A stretch of 64,000 nt of DNA. Source: DAOUET01 sp034430155 (lineage in GTDB: Bacteria; Chloroflexota; Anaerolineae; Anaerolineales; UBA4823). Location: the NCBI GenBank assembly GCA_034430155.1, contig DAOUET010000050.1, positions 32,829 through 96,828 of the forward strand, in the 5' to 3' direction. The notes under the pieces are model-generated. The model saw nothing but the letters and a program-made list of their open reading frames with translations, ran no database searches and was not told the DNA's origin. Positions 35,172-44,692 of this stretch are shown here, piece after piece (positions within the stretch are counted from its first letter, which is position 1; each line of letters starts with the position of its first letter). The translations under genes and the position numbers were made by a program.

Positions 35172-36941
35172 TTATTCAGATTTGTTAACGATTTCAACAA
35201 AAACGGCCACAACATTTGGATCAAAGTGACTGCCACTACCCGCTTTGATATGCTCGATGACCTCTTCATCTGGAAGCGCTTCCCGATATGGACGGTCTGT
35301 CCGTAACGCATCCCAAACATCCACAACCGCAAAGATGCGGGCTGACAGGGGGATATCTTCCCCCTTTAACCCACGTGGATATCCTGTTCCATCCCATCGT
35401 TCATGGTGGCAATATGGTATTTCCAAAGAAGGGCGTAAATATTCGATCGGCCAAAGCATTTCATAGGCATAACTGGGATGGCGTTTCATGATTCTCCATT
35501 CATCATCGGTTAGCGAACCTTTTTTAAGTAATATTGAGTCTGGAACACCCATCTTACCAATATCGTGTAACAGAGCCCCTCGACGGACATTCGCCATCCG
35601 CTCGCGATCAATCCCAATTGCCAGGGCCAATCGTAATGTCATTTCGGTAACCCTCTTGGTGTGACCCTCCGTACCCTCGTCTCGGAGTTCTAGCGCCTTG
35701 GACCATCCTTCCAGCGTACTATCATAAGCCTGGACAAGATCCATTTTTGATTCGTAAAGACTTGAAACCATTTGGTTAAATGATTGAGCCAGTTCAGCCA
35801 CCTCATCGTTACTCTTGGAATCTACTTGTATCTGTAAATTACCTTGAGAGACTTCTTTCGAGGCGCTTACTAAGCTTAATAATGGGCGCGTAATATAATT
35901 TGCCAAATTCACCCCTAATAGAGCTACCACCAAAAAGGCAAAAGCTACCAGTACTAAGATTTGGATCTTAGTTACTCGACTGGCTGTGACCAGAAATGTC
36001 TTTGCGAGAGAAATCCCCATCACACCAAGATCACCTCCCCCTCGCGCTTCCCAGGGAGCGAATATCTCTTGATAACTTATATTAGCAACATCCAAATCTC
36101 GGCGATTGTCCAGATTTCGACTGAAACTGCTCTCATCTTGATTCTTCAATATATCTGACACAGAAGTAAAAATCAACGGTTCTGGATTAAAAAATGTGCT
36201 AGATAAAGGCTCGCCCTCAAGATCATATAGAGTTATTTGGCTGAGGGTTTCCTGCCTGATCTGCTTAGTCATTGTCTTCAACGACTTACCTACCAGGACA
36301 ACTCCCGCAAAATCACCAGCTTGGTCGAAAATTGGCCCAGAAACGTAAAAATAATCTCCCCAATCGGCTTGGATATAACCAGAATATTTATCACCCTGGC
36401 TATCTACCTTTCTAAGGTAGATATTATTAACAAAATCCCATTGCAAGTAAAAGCCATCACCCTCTTTGGAGAAATCGTAATCTTCTATAAGATCACTCCC
36501 AATGCGGCGCCGCATAGCCATCAATAGATTCCCCTCACGATCCAGGAATTCAACTGCTTCTTCCTGATGGTCAACTGCAATCCCATAAGTTAACTGGCGT
36601 AATTTTTCGGCATCCTTGGCTTCTATGGCTCCGGCCACGCCTTCAGCGTGGACCAATAATCTTAGTGATTCAAGGCGGGCATCTTCTTCTCTTACCATCC
36701 ATTCCGACGCCAGCTTGCCAGCCTCGATCAATTGATTTGTAAAGCGCTCTTCAACCGTATCAAACACGATCTGAGTGACCACATAAGCAGCACCTAAAGC
36801 TAATGCCACTGCCAGCAAAAGGTAAGGTAGTGTTATCTTGGCGCGTATGGGGATACGCAGCCGGTTGAGGTCTAGTCCAGATGCTACAGTAGTCACTTGG
36901 GGGATTCCCTTACGTTCTTCACTGATAGTTTGATTAACCAT
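35172..36941 (-). CDS. Membrane sensor with HAMP and HD-GYP cyclic-di-GMP phosphodiesterase domain
   Basis: 589 residues from ATG 36941 (the frame extends to a TTG at 36980 with no better start). A membrane helix near residue 35-55 is followed by a ~270-residue extracytoplasmic double-Cache-like sensor (FYLQWDFVNNIYLRKVDSQG, and FDQAGDFAGVVLVGKSL), a second helix, a HAMP linker (ANYITRPLLSLVSASKEVSQ) and an HD-GYP domain. The latter keeps HDIGKMGVPD and HHERWDGTGYP, the metal and GYP motifs, so it should hydrolyse cyclic-di-GMP. It lies 25 bp upstream of the Thr/Pro-rich surface protein gene, suggesting a shared transcript. Confidence 0.88.
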   Translation of the reverse strand: MVNQTISEERKGIPQVTTVASGLDLNRLRIPIRAKITLPYLLLAVALALGAAYVVTQIVFDTVEERFTNQLIEAGKLASEWMVREEDARLESLRLLVHAEGVAGAIEAKDAEKLRQLTYGIAVDHQEEAVEFLDREGNLLMAMRRRIGSDLIEDYDFSKEGDGFYLQWDFVNNIYLRKVDSQGDKYSGYIQADWGDYFYVSGPIFDQAGDFAGVVLVGKSLKTMTKQIRQETLSQITLYDLEGEPLSSTFFNPEPLIFTSVSDILKNQDESSFSRNLDNRRDLDVANISYQEIFAPWEARGGGDLGVMGISLAKTFLVTASRVTKIQILVLVAFAFLVVALLGVNLANYITRPLLSLVSASKEVSQGNLQIQVDSKSNDEVAELAQSFNQMVSSLYESKMDLVQAYDSTLEGWSKALELRDEGTEGHTKRVTEMTLRLALAIGIDRERMANVRRGALLHDIGKMGVPDSILLKKGSLTDDEWRIMKRHPSYAYEMLWPIEYLRPSLEIPYCHHERWDGTGYPRGLKGEDIPLSARIFAVVDVWDALRTDRPYREALPDEEVIEHIKAGSGSHFDPNVVAVFVEIVNKSE

Positions 36942-37208
36942 ACATGCAAAAACCACCCACAACGCTAAGATGTAATTCAAAACAAACTATATAGGTCAGA
37001 TTTATACGAAAAATCCTCATCTAATTATCATATGAATCAGGATAGTTTTACTTAACACAAATGTTATTAATGCAAAAATCCCTTGAAGGTCACTTTTAAA
37101 ATCGCAAAGATGGATTAATGGGAAAATTTGCCAAAGTTCAGGTTACAATTGGGCGCATGGTACCGCAAGTTAAACTTAGAATCACCTCATAAATAGATAA
37201 GGATAAGC

Positions 37209-37574
37209 GTGTCTTTCAAATCACTAAGGTTTATCAGTGAGGTCATCGAAGTTCGCTTCACCCATGCTCCCACACTCGAGAAGAAACCCGGATGCCCAGA
37301 TGATTTTATCTGGCACGGTGATACATTTAATATCGTTGAGATCCTCAGCGAGTGGCACGATTATCGCCGTCGCGGAAGAATGATCAGAAACATGCAACCT
37401 GCCCACACCAAGGTGGCTGAGGGACGTGGTTCTTGGGGTGTTGGTCAAGATTATTACCGGATTCTCACCAAAAGCGGTCGGATTTTCGAAATATATTATG
37501 ACCGTGCCCCCAAAGACACTCAACACCGCAAGGGTGGTTGGTTCTTATACCGGGAATTGCAAGAAACGGTTTGA
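37209..37574 (+). CDS. DUF6504-like protein
   Basis: 121 residues, no signal peptide or membrane segment. The sequence (FISEVIEVRF, KKPGCPDDFIWHGDTF, LSEWHDYRRRGRM, GSWGVGQDYYRI and YYDRAPKD) matches the DUF6504 family, which I recall as often encoded near Y-family polymerases; here dinB is 21 kb away. The rich Arg/Lys content suggests nucleic-acid contact, which is inference. GTG 37209 is the start, with AAGGAT eight bases upstream. Confidence 0.7.
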   Translation: MSFKSLRFISEVIEVRFTHAPTLEKKPGCPDDFIWHGDTFNIVEILSEWHDYRRRGRMIRNMQPAHTKVAEGRGSWGVGQDYYRILTKSGRIFEIYYDRAPKDTQHRKGGWFLYRELQETV

Positions 37575-37643
37575 TTAATCCAAGGACGATGATTGGTTAA
37601 AGACCATATATGTACTTTCAGATAAGGTGGATTATAAGACTCA

Positions 37644-38405
37644 ATGGATGATCACGATAAAGAGATAGTTGATATTAATAAGACAAATTCCTGGAATTTT
37701 ATTGACATATTGTTAATTGGGATTGGAATAGTGGTGGTATTCTTATTGGGATTTTTCATTTTGGGAGTGATCACGAGCTCAAATGGTAATAGCCTGACTC
37801 AAGGATTTCAACCCACTGTTTTCGCTAGCCTGTGGTTGACTGCTTTGGAAACTATCGCATTGGGTGGGAGTGTCTACCTTATTGGTTTAGTAAGAAAAGG
37901 TTTTCACTGGAGAGAGATGGGGTTTAAACCAACCACGATTAACTGGTTACTGGCCAGCGTTGGCATTTCACTTCTCGGAATCCCAGTCTCTGGTTTGATC
38001 GCCTTAATCATCTTCCTCGCATTTAATATACCGATGGATAACCCTCAGTTGGATTTTCTCTTACCCAAGGATTTCTCTTGGTTAAGTGGTTTAGGTATGT
38101 TGTTATTGGGAGGCATCTTCGTACCCTTCGCTGAAGAACTCTTTTTCCGGGGTGTTTTATATACCTGGTTCAGGAAACACTGGAATATCTGGCCTAGCGC
38201 CTTTCTCAGCGCATTGATTTTTGGGGTTGCACACGGGGATTTAGTGGTTGGCTCGGTTGCCTTTATCTTGGGTATCATTCTAGCGCTCGTTTACGAATAC
38301 AGCCATTCCCTCTGGAATGCTTTTATGATTCACGCCGTTAACAACAGCGCCAGGATCATTCTATTATATATACTGTTAGCCTTGGGTCTGGTCGCGGGTA
38401 AATAA
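37644..38405 (+). CDS. CPBP-family intramembrane metalloprotease
   Basis: 253 residues with about seven membrane helices. The catalytic motifs of CPBP (CAAX/Abi) proteases are present: EELFFR (Glu164-Glu165...Arg169), FGVAHGD with His197, and NAFMIHAVNN in the last helix. Cleaves near the membrane surface; substrates are unknown. It lies 69 bp after the DUF6504-like gene on the same strand. Confidence 0.85.
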   Translation: MDDHDKEIVDINKTNSWNFIDILLIGIGIVVVFLLGFFILGVITSSNGNSLTQGFQPTVFASLWLTALETIALGGSVYLIGLVRKGFHWREMGFKPTTINWLLASVGISLLGIPVSGLIALIIFLAFNIPMDNPQLDFLLPKDFSWLSGLGMLLLGGIFVPFAEELFFRGVLYTWFRKHWNIWPSAFLSALIFGVAHGDLVVGSVAFILGIILALVYEYSHSLWNAFMIHAVNNSARIILLYILLALGLVAGK

Positions 38406-38502
38406 AGAAGGATAGTAGGCCAAGTTCCGGTAGAATTATGTGTGGTGTGAGATCAAATCAGAGCACAAACTTTCTCCACAGCCCTCAATCTGAGGCAAAT
38501 CA

Positions 38503-39843
38503 ATGAAACCTAGATCAAATTACCGCTGGCTTGTAGTTGCGATTTTCTTCGCATTCATGCTGCTCCACCAATCCGATAAATTGCTCATTGGCCCATTAAC
38601 CACGCCTATAATGCAAACATTCGGCATAGACGAAGTCCAGATGGGTGCGGTATTCACCGGAGCTCTACTTGTCAGCGCGCTACTTTATCCATTATGGGGC
38701 TATTTGTACGATCGCTTCGCCCGCGCCAAATTACTTTCGCTTGCGTCCTTCATCTGGGGTTCAACCACCTGGATCAGCGCTTTAGCTCCCACCTTTCCAT
38801 TATTCATCGCCAGCCGCGCCACCACGGGTATCGATGACTCCAGCTACCCCGGTCTTTACAGCTTGATCTCCGATTACTTCGGACCACAAATACGCGGTAA
38901 AGTTTATGGGCTATTGCAATTATCGCAACCCCTGGGTTATATGTTGGGGCTTCTAATAGCCACGATGCTCAGTGGGATCTTGGGTTGGCGTTTTGTTTTT
39001 TATATCACTGGCTCGATCGGCCTGGTCCTCGCCGTTGTGATTTTCTTAGTTGTGAAGGAAGCGCCGCGCGGACAAAGCGAACCCGAGATGGCGAATTTAG
39101 AAACCATTGGCGTTTATCGCTTTAACAAGGATATCGCCCTAGGACTCTTCAAGAAACGCAGTCTGATTATGCTATTCCTTCAAGGCTTTGTAGGTGTATT
39201 CCCCTGGAATGTGATCACCTATTGGTTCTTCCGTTACCTAGAGACGGAACGCAATTATTCTTCTGATTCCATCCTGGTGACTATGGTGCCAACCATCCTT
39301 GTTTTGGCATTAGGATATTTTATTGGAGGGTTAATTGGAGACTTCTTCTTCAAACGCACCACACGAGGCCGGCTGCTCGTTTCTATGGGAGGTGTATTGC
39401 TCGGTGCGATCCTAATGACCATTACACTCAACCTTCCTATCGATAATCAGACCCCATTTCTGATCATGTTGATGGTTACTGCATTATTCATCCCCTTTGC
39501 CTCGCCAAACGTGATATCAACAGTGTACGATATCACCCTTCCCGAAGTTCGTAGCACTGCTCTGGCGATTCAATACTTCATCGAAAATGGTGGCGCTGCA
39601 ATCGCCCCGCTATTGGCAGGCATCATCGCAAAAAATGCTTCTCTTCAGATTGCGATCCTGGCTATCTGTGTTTCAGCCTGGATCATCGGCTCGATCCTGT
39701 TAGGTTTCGCCGCCTACCTGGTGCCTCATGATATTGAGACCTTGCGCCAACAATTACGAGAACGAGCCGAATATGAAAGGCTGCACTCCCAAGAGGAAAG
39801 AGCTGTAAATCCAAAGGAAAAGCCAAGCCCAACGACATCATAA
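38503..39843 (+). CDS. MFS transporter, spinster/phthalate-permease-like
   Basis: 446 residues, 12 membrane helices. LWGYLYDRFARAKLL corresponds to the cytoplasmic loop 2-3 motif A, and GIDDSSYPGLYSLISDYF lies in the helix 4 region typical of this MFS group. GAGG precedes the ATG. The C-terminal ~25 residues are charged (EERAVNPKEKPSPT). The substrate cannot be predicted. Confidence 0.8.
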   Translation: MKPRSNYRWLVVAIFFAFMLLHQSDKLLIGPLTTPIMQTFGIDEVQMGAVFTGALLVSALLYPLWGYLYDRFARAKLLSLASFIWGSTTWISALAPTFPLFIASRATTGIDDSSYPGLYSLISDYFGPQIRGKVYGLLQLSQPLGYMLGLLIATMLSGILGWRFVFYITGSIGLVLAVVIFLVVKEAPRGQSEPEMANLETIGVYRFNKDIALGLFKKRSLIMLFLQGFVGVFPWNVITYWFFRYLETERNYSSDSILVTMVPTILVLALGYFIGGLIGDFFFKRTTRGRLLVSMGGVLLGAILMTITLNLPIDNQTPFLIMLMVTALFIPFASPNVISTVYDITLPEVRSTALAIQYFIENGGAAIAPLLAGIIAKNASLQIAILAICVSAWIIGSILLGFAAYLVPHDIETLRQQLRERAEYERLHSQEERAVNPKEKPSPTTS

Positions 39844-39846
39844 AGG

Positions 39847-40059
39847 GTGTTGAACCGGTTTATTGGAGAACTGAACTTGCTCAGACCTGAAGTAGACTGG
39901 ACGGTCTGCCAGTCATGTGATCCTTGCGAAGCGCGTTTGGCTTGCAATACACGCGCCATCCTGAAAATCGATCCTGACGAACCCGTATTTATCGAATTGT
40001 CACGTTGCAATGGCTGCGGCAAGTGCATACTGCCTGTTTGTACAGCGCCATTATCATGA
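39847..40059 (+). CDS. Small Cys-rich ferredoxin-like protein
   Basis: 70 residues if GTG 39847 is used, 60 if TTG 39877 is used; the latter has GGAG eight bases upstream. Two Cys clusters are visible, CQSCDPCEARLAC and CNGCGKCILPVC, spaced like a two-cluster ferredoxin in which the first motif is modified. It follows the MFS stop by 3 bp. The role is unknown; electron transfer to an unidentified partner is likely. Confidence 0.6.
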   Translation: MLNRFIGELNLLRPEVDWTVCQSCDPCEARLACNTRAILKIDPDEPVFIELSRCNGCGKCILPVCTAPLS

Positions 40060-40122
40060 AGAATTCGAGTGGGAGAAGTGATTAGCTCATTGAATATCAT
40101 CTGACCAATCCATATTAAAATA

Positions 40123-40152
40123 ATAAGCCCAACCGGTGATCGTTGGGCTTAT
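40123..40152 (-). terminator. Terminator of the acnA-cysS operon
   Basis: ATAAGCCCAAC (40123-40133) and GTTGGGCTTAT (40142-40152) form a perfect 11-bp stem with an 8-base loop. On the minus strand it is followed by TATTTTAATA, a T/A-rich tail. It lies 21 bp beyond the cysS stop and between two convergent genes, so it may also stop the plus-strand transcript, although the plus side lacks a T-run. Confidence 0.7.
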
Positions 40153-40173
40153 CGTCTAGTATCTTCTAAATAG

Positions 40174-41448
40174 TCAAATAGGCATCTTATTCATTCCATC
40201 GAAACGTTCAACCTGGCGGTTCCAGCCCTGCGTTACTCGTTGTTCCGGCTGATTTTCATCGAGCCGAAGACCAAAAATGTGCCCCATGGTTCGCAAAGCT
40301 TGCTTGGCACCTTGGATATCATGCCCTGCCCGTGCGCCTTTTCGGATCAATTCCCCTAAATCCAAGAGCACCTGAATCGCGTTGTAGCTATCCAAATCGT
40401 TATCCATGGCATTGCACAAAGATTCCCAATAGCCATCTAGCTCTAACGGCCTACCCGAACCACCGCTTATCTGGACTGCATCGGTGAGTTTCTGCGCTTG
40501 ATGCCTTGCCTCTGTTAACGCCTCTTCATGAAATTCCCAAGCATCTCGATAATGATGGCTACCCAAATAGAGTCGGATCGCATCAGGTGGATACTTCTCT
40601 AGCAGGTCACTCACCATAATAAGATTTCCAAGGGATTTGCTCATTTTTTCGCCTGCAAACCTCACCATGGCTATGTGCATCCACAATCGAACAAACGGTT
40701 TACGACCGGTAATCGGTTCAACTTGAGCGATTTCACACTCATGGTGCGGAAAGCATAGATCCATACCGCCGCTGTGAATATCTACCGTCTCACCTAGAAA
40801 GCGGGTAGCCATTGTCGAGCACTCGATATGCCACCCTGGTCTGCCCGCTCCCCAGGGGCTCTCCCAGGCTGGTTCACCGGCAGCCTGGGCCTGCCAGAGC
40901 ACAAAATCGAGGGGATTACGTTTCTTGGGATCATCAGGTTGATTACCCCGCTCATTAGCGACCGGGAGCATTTGGTTGCGGGTCAGTTTACTCAGTTTTC
41001 CAAAGTCAGGCCAGGAATTGATGTCAAAATAAACGCTACCCCCTTTCTCATAGGCAACGCCCTTAGAAAGCAAAGCCTGAACGGAGCTGATGATGTCATC
41101 GATCATATCTGTGGCGCGTGGGAAATGATCGGGAGGACGTACATTTAGCGCCTGCATATCCCGAATAAAATGGGTGGTCCAACGGTTACCAACCGTCTGC
41201 CAATCCTCACCCACTTCCCGCGCCTTGCGTAAAATATCATCGTCAATATCGGTGACGTTTTGTACGTAGTTTACCTTGAAATTTTGGAATTCCAGGTAGC
41301 GAACCAAGATATCCGTAGTCGTATAGGTAAAGGCATGTCCCAGATGGGTTGTATCATACGGAGTAATGCCACACACATACAGACTTACCTCGTGATCCCG
41401 TGGTTTAAAGGTTTCTATTGTTTTCGAGAGCGAGTTATATAGCTTCAC
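40174..41448 (-). CDS. cysS: Cysteinyl-tRNA synthetase, MshC-like variant
   Basis: 424 residues, class I synthetase. The signature region reads CGITPYDTTHLGHAFTY where canonical CysS has CGPTVYDYIHIGNAR; this form resembles MshC, the cysteine ligase of mycothiol synthesis. The zinc ligands (Cys in YVCGITP, GWHIECSTMA, PHHECEIAQ) and KMSKSLGNL are present. The C-terminal anticodon-binding part is short (~110 residues). Because it is the only such gene in view and mycothiol is not expected in this lineage, tRNA charging is the likelier role. GTG start overlaps the acnA stop by 4 bp (GTGA). Confidence 0.78.
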   Translation of the reverse strand: MKLYNSLSKTIETFKPRDHEVSLYVCGITPYDTTHLGHAFTYTTTDILVRYLEFQNFKVNYVQNVTDIDDDILRKAREVGEDWQTVGNRWTTHFIRDMQALNVRPPDHFPRATDMIDDIISSVQALLSKGVAYEKGGSVYFDINSWPDFGKLSKLTRNQMLPVANERGNQPDDPKKRNPLDFVLWQAQAAGEPAWESPWGAGRPGWHIECSTMATRFLGETVDIHSGGMDLCFPHHECEIAQVEPITGRKPFVRLWMHIAMVRFAGEKMSKSLGNLIMVSDLLEKYPPDAIRLYLGSHHYRDAWEFHEEALTEARHQAQKLTDAVQISGGSGRPLELDGYWESLCNAMDNDLDSYNAIQVLLDLGELIRKGARAGHDIQGAKQALRTMGHIFGLRLDENQPEQRVTQGWNRQVERFDGMNKMPI

Positions 41449-44252
41449 TTCTTCACCTTTTGAGCCATGTCTCTGAGGACCGCATGCAAAATACCACCAT
41501 TGCGATAATATTTGACTTCTACCGGAGTATCGATGCGCATAATAACGGTGAACATCTTTTCCTTACCATTGGGATCACGCGCAATCATAGTAACTTCCTG
41601 GTTGGGATGCAGATTATCACTCAACCCTATGATATTAAAGACTTCGAAACCGGTAAGACCAAGCGAAGCGGCGTTTTCTCCAGATTTAAATTGGAGAGGT
41701 AATACACCCATGCCAATCAAGTTACTGCGGTGGATACGCTCAAACGATTCAGCTACCACGGCTTTCACCCCTAATAAAATTGTACCTTTCGCAGCCCAAT
41801 CCCGCGAACTGCCCGTGCCATATTCTTTTCCGGCGATGACGATCAAAGGAATGTTTTCACCTATATATCCCATGGCAGCATCGTATATTGACATCTGCTC
41901 TCCCGTTGGGTGATAGATAGTATATCCACCTTCCACCTCCGGTACTAATTTATTGCGAATGCGAATGTTGCCAAATGTGCCTCGCATCATCACTTCGTGA
42001 TTGCCGCGGCGTGAGCCGAAAGAGTTGAAATCCCTCCCTTCGACCCCATGTTCGATCAGATAACGACCTGCTGGGCTGTCAACCGGAATCGCTCCAGCCG
42101 GCGAGATATGATCGGTTGTTACCGAGTCACCCAAATAAGCCAAAACACAGGCATTTTCAATTGGTTGCATTGGCGGTATTTGTAAATTTAAATCTGTAAA
42201 GAAGGGGGGTTCGTGGATATAAGTTGACTGGGAGTCCCAGTCGTACAGGTCTCCACCGCTCACTTTGATGTTATTCCAGGTTTCATTTCCATCGAAGACA
42301 TTGGCATACTCCTCCAGGAACATATCAGGTTTCAAGGAACGGCGAACGAAATCCTGGATCTCTTCCTGACTAGGCCAGATGTCAGCTAAATAGACTGGTT
42401 CACCATTCGGATCAAATCCGAGTGGTTCGTTTGCCAAGTCAATATCCATTGTACCTGCGATGGCGTAGGCAACCACTAAAGGTGGGCTGGCTAAATAATT
42501 CGCCTTGACCATTGGATTGATGCGCCCTTCGAAGTTGCGATTGCCAGATAGGACTGAAACCACAACCAGATCGCCTTTCTGGACGGCCTGCGCGACAGGC
42601 TCTAATAGTGGACCGCTATTTCCGATACAAGTAGTACAACCATACCCGACGATGTGGAAGCGTAAAGCCTCTAAGTAAGGGATCATTCCTGAAGCTTCTA
42701 GATATCTAGTAACGACCTTCGAGCCTGGAGCCATGCTGGTCTTTACCCAAGGCCTAACCCTTAATCCCATATCGACGGCTTTCTTAGCTAATAAACCAGC
42801 GCCCATCATTACCGAAGGATTTGAAGTATTTGTACAGCTGGTAATGGCAGCAATGACCACAGAGCCATGAGACAAAGTCGTTTCTTCTTCATCAATCTCA
42901 CAAGGGATCTTGTACTGGCTGTAGAGATCTCGTCTCTGGGGTTGAGGCATTTGCCAGCTTTCAATTGGTTGACCGCCTTCCCCTAGCCAACGGACATAAT
43001 CCGGATCTTCTGCAGGCTCGACCTCGATACTTTTATTAAAAGTTCTATTGAGAGCCTGCCAGAAAGCAACTTTTGCTTCGTTTAATGGAACCCGGTCTTG
43101 GGGTCTCTTCGGACCTGCCAAGCTGGATACGACTGTACTCATATCGAGTGTTAAGGTATCCGAGAATTCCGGATCGATGGAGTCGTGAGAGCAAAACAAT
43201 CCCTGCTCTTTACAATAGCGTTCTACCAGATCAATTTGCTCTTTAGGTCGACCAGTCCCCGCAAGATACCGCAAAGTTTCCTCATCGACAGGGAAGAAGC
43301 CCATGGTTGCTCCATACTCGGGAGACATATTAGCGATAGTAGCGCGATCGGGTAAACTCAAGCGGCTCACGCCTGGGCCGAAATATTCTACGAATTTACC
43401 TACAACTCCATGGGTTCGCAATATTTGGGTTACAGTCAATACCAGATCGGTCGCAGTGGTGCCTTCAGGTAACAACCCCGTCAATTTAAATCCAATAACT
43501 TCGGGAGTGAGCATATAGATGGGTTGGCCTAACATGACCGCTTCCGCCTCAATACCCCCAACACCCCAACCTACTATTCCAAGAGCATTGATCATAGTGG
43601 TGTGCGAATCAGTACCAACCAGTGAATCCGGGAAAGCAACCCTATCACCATTTAACATACGGCTCATGACCACCTGCCCTAAATACTCCAGGTTGACTTG
43701 ATGGACGATTCCAGTGGATGGCGGCACCACGCGGAAGTTCTTGTATGCTTTTGCGCCCCAGCGCAAGAATTCATAACGTTCTCGGTTTCGTTGGAATTCT
43801 CGCTCGGCATTATAAAACAAAGCTAATGATGACCCAAACCGATCCACCTGTACAGAATGGTCAATCACCAAATCAACCGGGATATTCGGATTGATTTGTT
43901 TGGGGTCCCCTCCAAGCCGCGCCAGGGCGCTGCGCATGGCAGCTAGATCCACCACAGCGGGTACACCCGTAAAATCTTGCATAATGACCCGAGACGGTTT
44001 AAAAGGCATTTCACGACGCTCTACTTTCTTGGAATGCCAATTCGACAATGCCCTGACATCACCTTGAGTAATCTCGAAACCATCGCATTGCCTCAATAAG
44101 GCTTCCAGCATCACCTTGATCGAAAAGGGCAAACGGGTAATATCCCCAATACCCTCTTTCTCCAGGCGATCGAGGCGATATATGCTCACTTTTCCGGATT
44201 CCGTTTCAATCGTTTCACGAACTCCAAATGGGTCATTGTTTAAATTACTCAT
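41445..44252 (-). CDS. acnA: Aconitate hydratase A
   Basis: Interconverts citrate and isocitrate in the TCA cycle with a [4Fe-4S] cluster. 935 residues, the size of the AcnA/IRP1 group. Cluster cysteines lie in SCTNTSNPSVMMGAG and YGCTTCIGNSGPL; the active-site Ser motif EYGTGSSRDWAAKG and the N-terminal MQDFTGVPAVVDLAAMR are conserved. Preceded by AAGGGAAAAGGA. It overlaps cysS, giving an acnA-cysS operon. Confidence 0.95.
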   Translation of the reverse strand: MSNLNNDPFGVRETIETESGKVSIYRLDRLEKEGIGDITRLPFSIKVMLEALLRQCDGFEITQGDVRALSNWHSKKVERREMPFKPSRVIMQDFTGVPAVVDLAAMRSALARLGGDPKQINPNIPVDLVIDHSVQVDRFGSSLALFYNAEREFQRNRERYEFLRWGAKAYKNFRVVPPSTGIVHQVNLEYLGQVVMSRMLNGDRVAFPDSLVGTDSHTTMINALGIVGWGVGGIEAEAVMLGQPIYMLTPEVIGFKLTGLLPEGTTATDLVLTVTQILRTHGVVGKFVEYFGPGVSRLSLPDRATIANMSPEYGATMGFFPVDEETLRYLAGTGRPKEQIDLVERYCKEQGLFCSHDSIDPEFSDTLTLDMSTVVSSLAGPKRPQDRVPLNEAKVAFWQALNRTFNKSIEVEPAEDPDYVRWLGEGGQPIESWQMPQPQRRDLYSQYKIPCEIDEEETTLSHGSVVIAAITSCTNTSNPSVMMGAGLLAKKAVDMGLRVRPWVKTSMAPGSKVVTRYLEASGMIPYLEALRFHIVGYGCTTCIGNSGPLLEPVAQAVQKGDLVVVSVLSGNRNFEGRINPMVKANYLASPPLVVAYAIAGTMDIDLANEPLGFDPNGEPVYLADIWPSQEEIQDFVRRSLKPDMFLEEYANVFDGNETWNNIKVSGGDLYDWDSQSTYIHEPPFFTDLNLQIPPMQPIENACVLAYLGDSVTTDHISPAGAIPVDSPAGRYLIEHGVEGRDFNSFGSRRGNHEVMMRGTFGNIRIRNKLVPEVEGGYTIYHPTGEQMSIYDAAMGYIGENIPLIVIAGKEYGTGSSRDWAAKGTILLGVKAVVAESFERIHRSNLIGMGVLPLQFKSGENAASLGLTGFEVFNIIGLSDNLHPNQEVTMIARDPNGKEKMFTVIMRIDTPVEVKYYRNGGILHAVLRDMAQKVKK

Positions 44253-44692
44253 TCCTTTTCCCTTCTTTTATGGTTTTATGCATAGCTTCCTGGATCGAGA
44301 GATGCTGTATATTGGATTTATTGCCCATAGAAACAGCCCCGCCTCCATCGAAGACGGGCCTGTCTAATATTCCTGTTTGCCCCCTCCTGATAATATTTCC
44401 CATATTATTCATAATAATTATACTTCTATACCAGTTCACTGTCAAAGGGCGCATATCGGATTTGGGGCAAGATTACCAACAACCCTAAGCCAGTGGAAGG
44501 TCTGGGGAGTTCGAGCTGCTTATAAGCCCCTTTTTCTTACTTGGTATCTTCCACTTGACTCGAACGAGAGTGGCTAAAAATGGGAAACCAGTTGCCGCCA
44601 TCACAAAGGGGAAGTAAAATGAGAGGGAAACTGGGTAATTTCCCAATTTATAATTGTTAGGCAGCAACCCGTTTGACTAGAATAACCAATCC
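44253..44692. other. Non-coding divergent region between acnA and an alpha/beta hydrolase gene
   Basis: About 440 bp without a convincing open frame on either strand. It must hold the promoters of both divergent genes; an AT-rich stretch lies at 44391-44430. The interleaved inverted repeats at 44492-44565 are the only clear structure. No tRNA or known riboswitch was recognised. Confidence 0.6.
44492..44565. other. Two interleaved inverted repeats, possible pseudoknotted RNA
   Basis: AGTGGAAG (44492-44499) is complementary to CTTCCACT (44548-44555); GTTCGAG (44509-44515) is complementary to CTCGAAC (44559-44565). The order of arms is 1, 2, 1', 2', so both helices can only form together as a pseudoknot, or compete. 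GGGG at 44504-44507 and CCCC at 44527-44530 offer a third pairing. Which strand is transcribed is unknown: minus strand would be the 5' leader of acnA. Confidence 0.4.

Noticed and set aside
44504..44530. GTTCGAG-containing stem as a tRNA
   Set aside because: Only a T-loop-like heptamer is present; no cloverleaf, no CCA end and no anticodon arm can be built.
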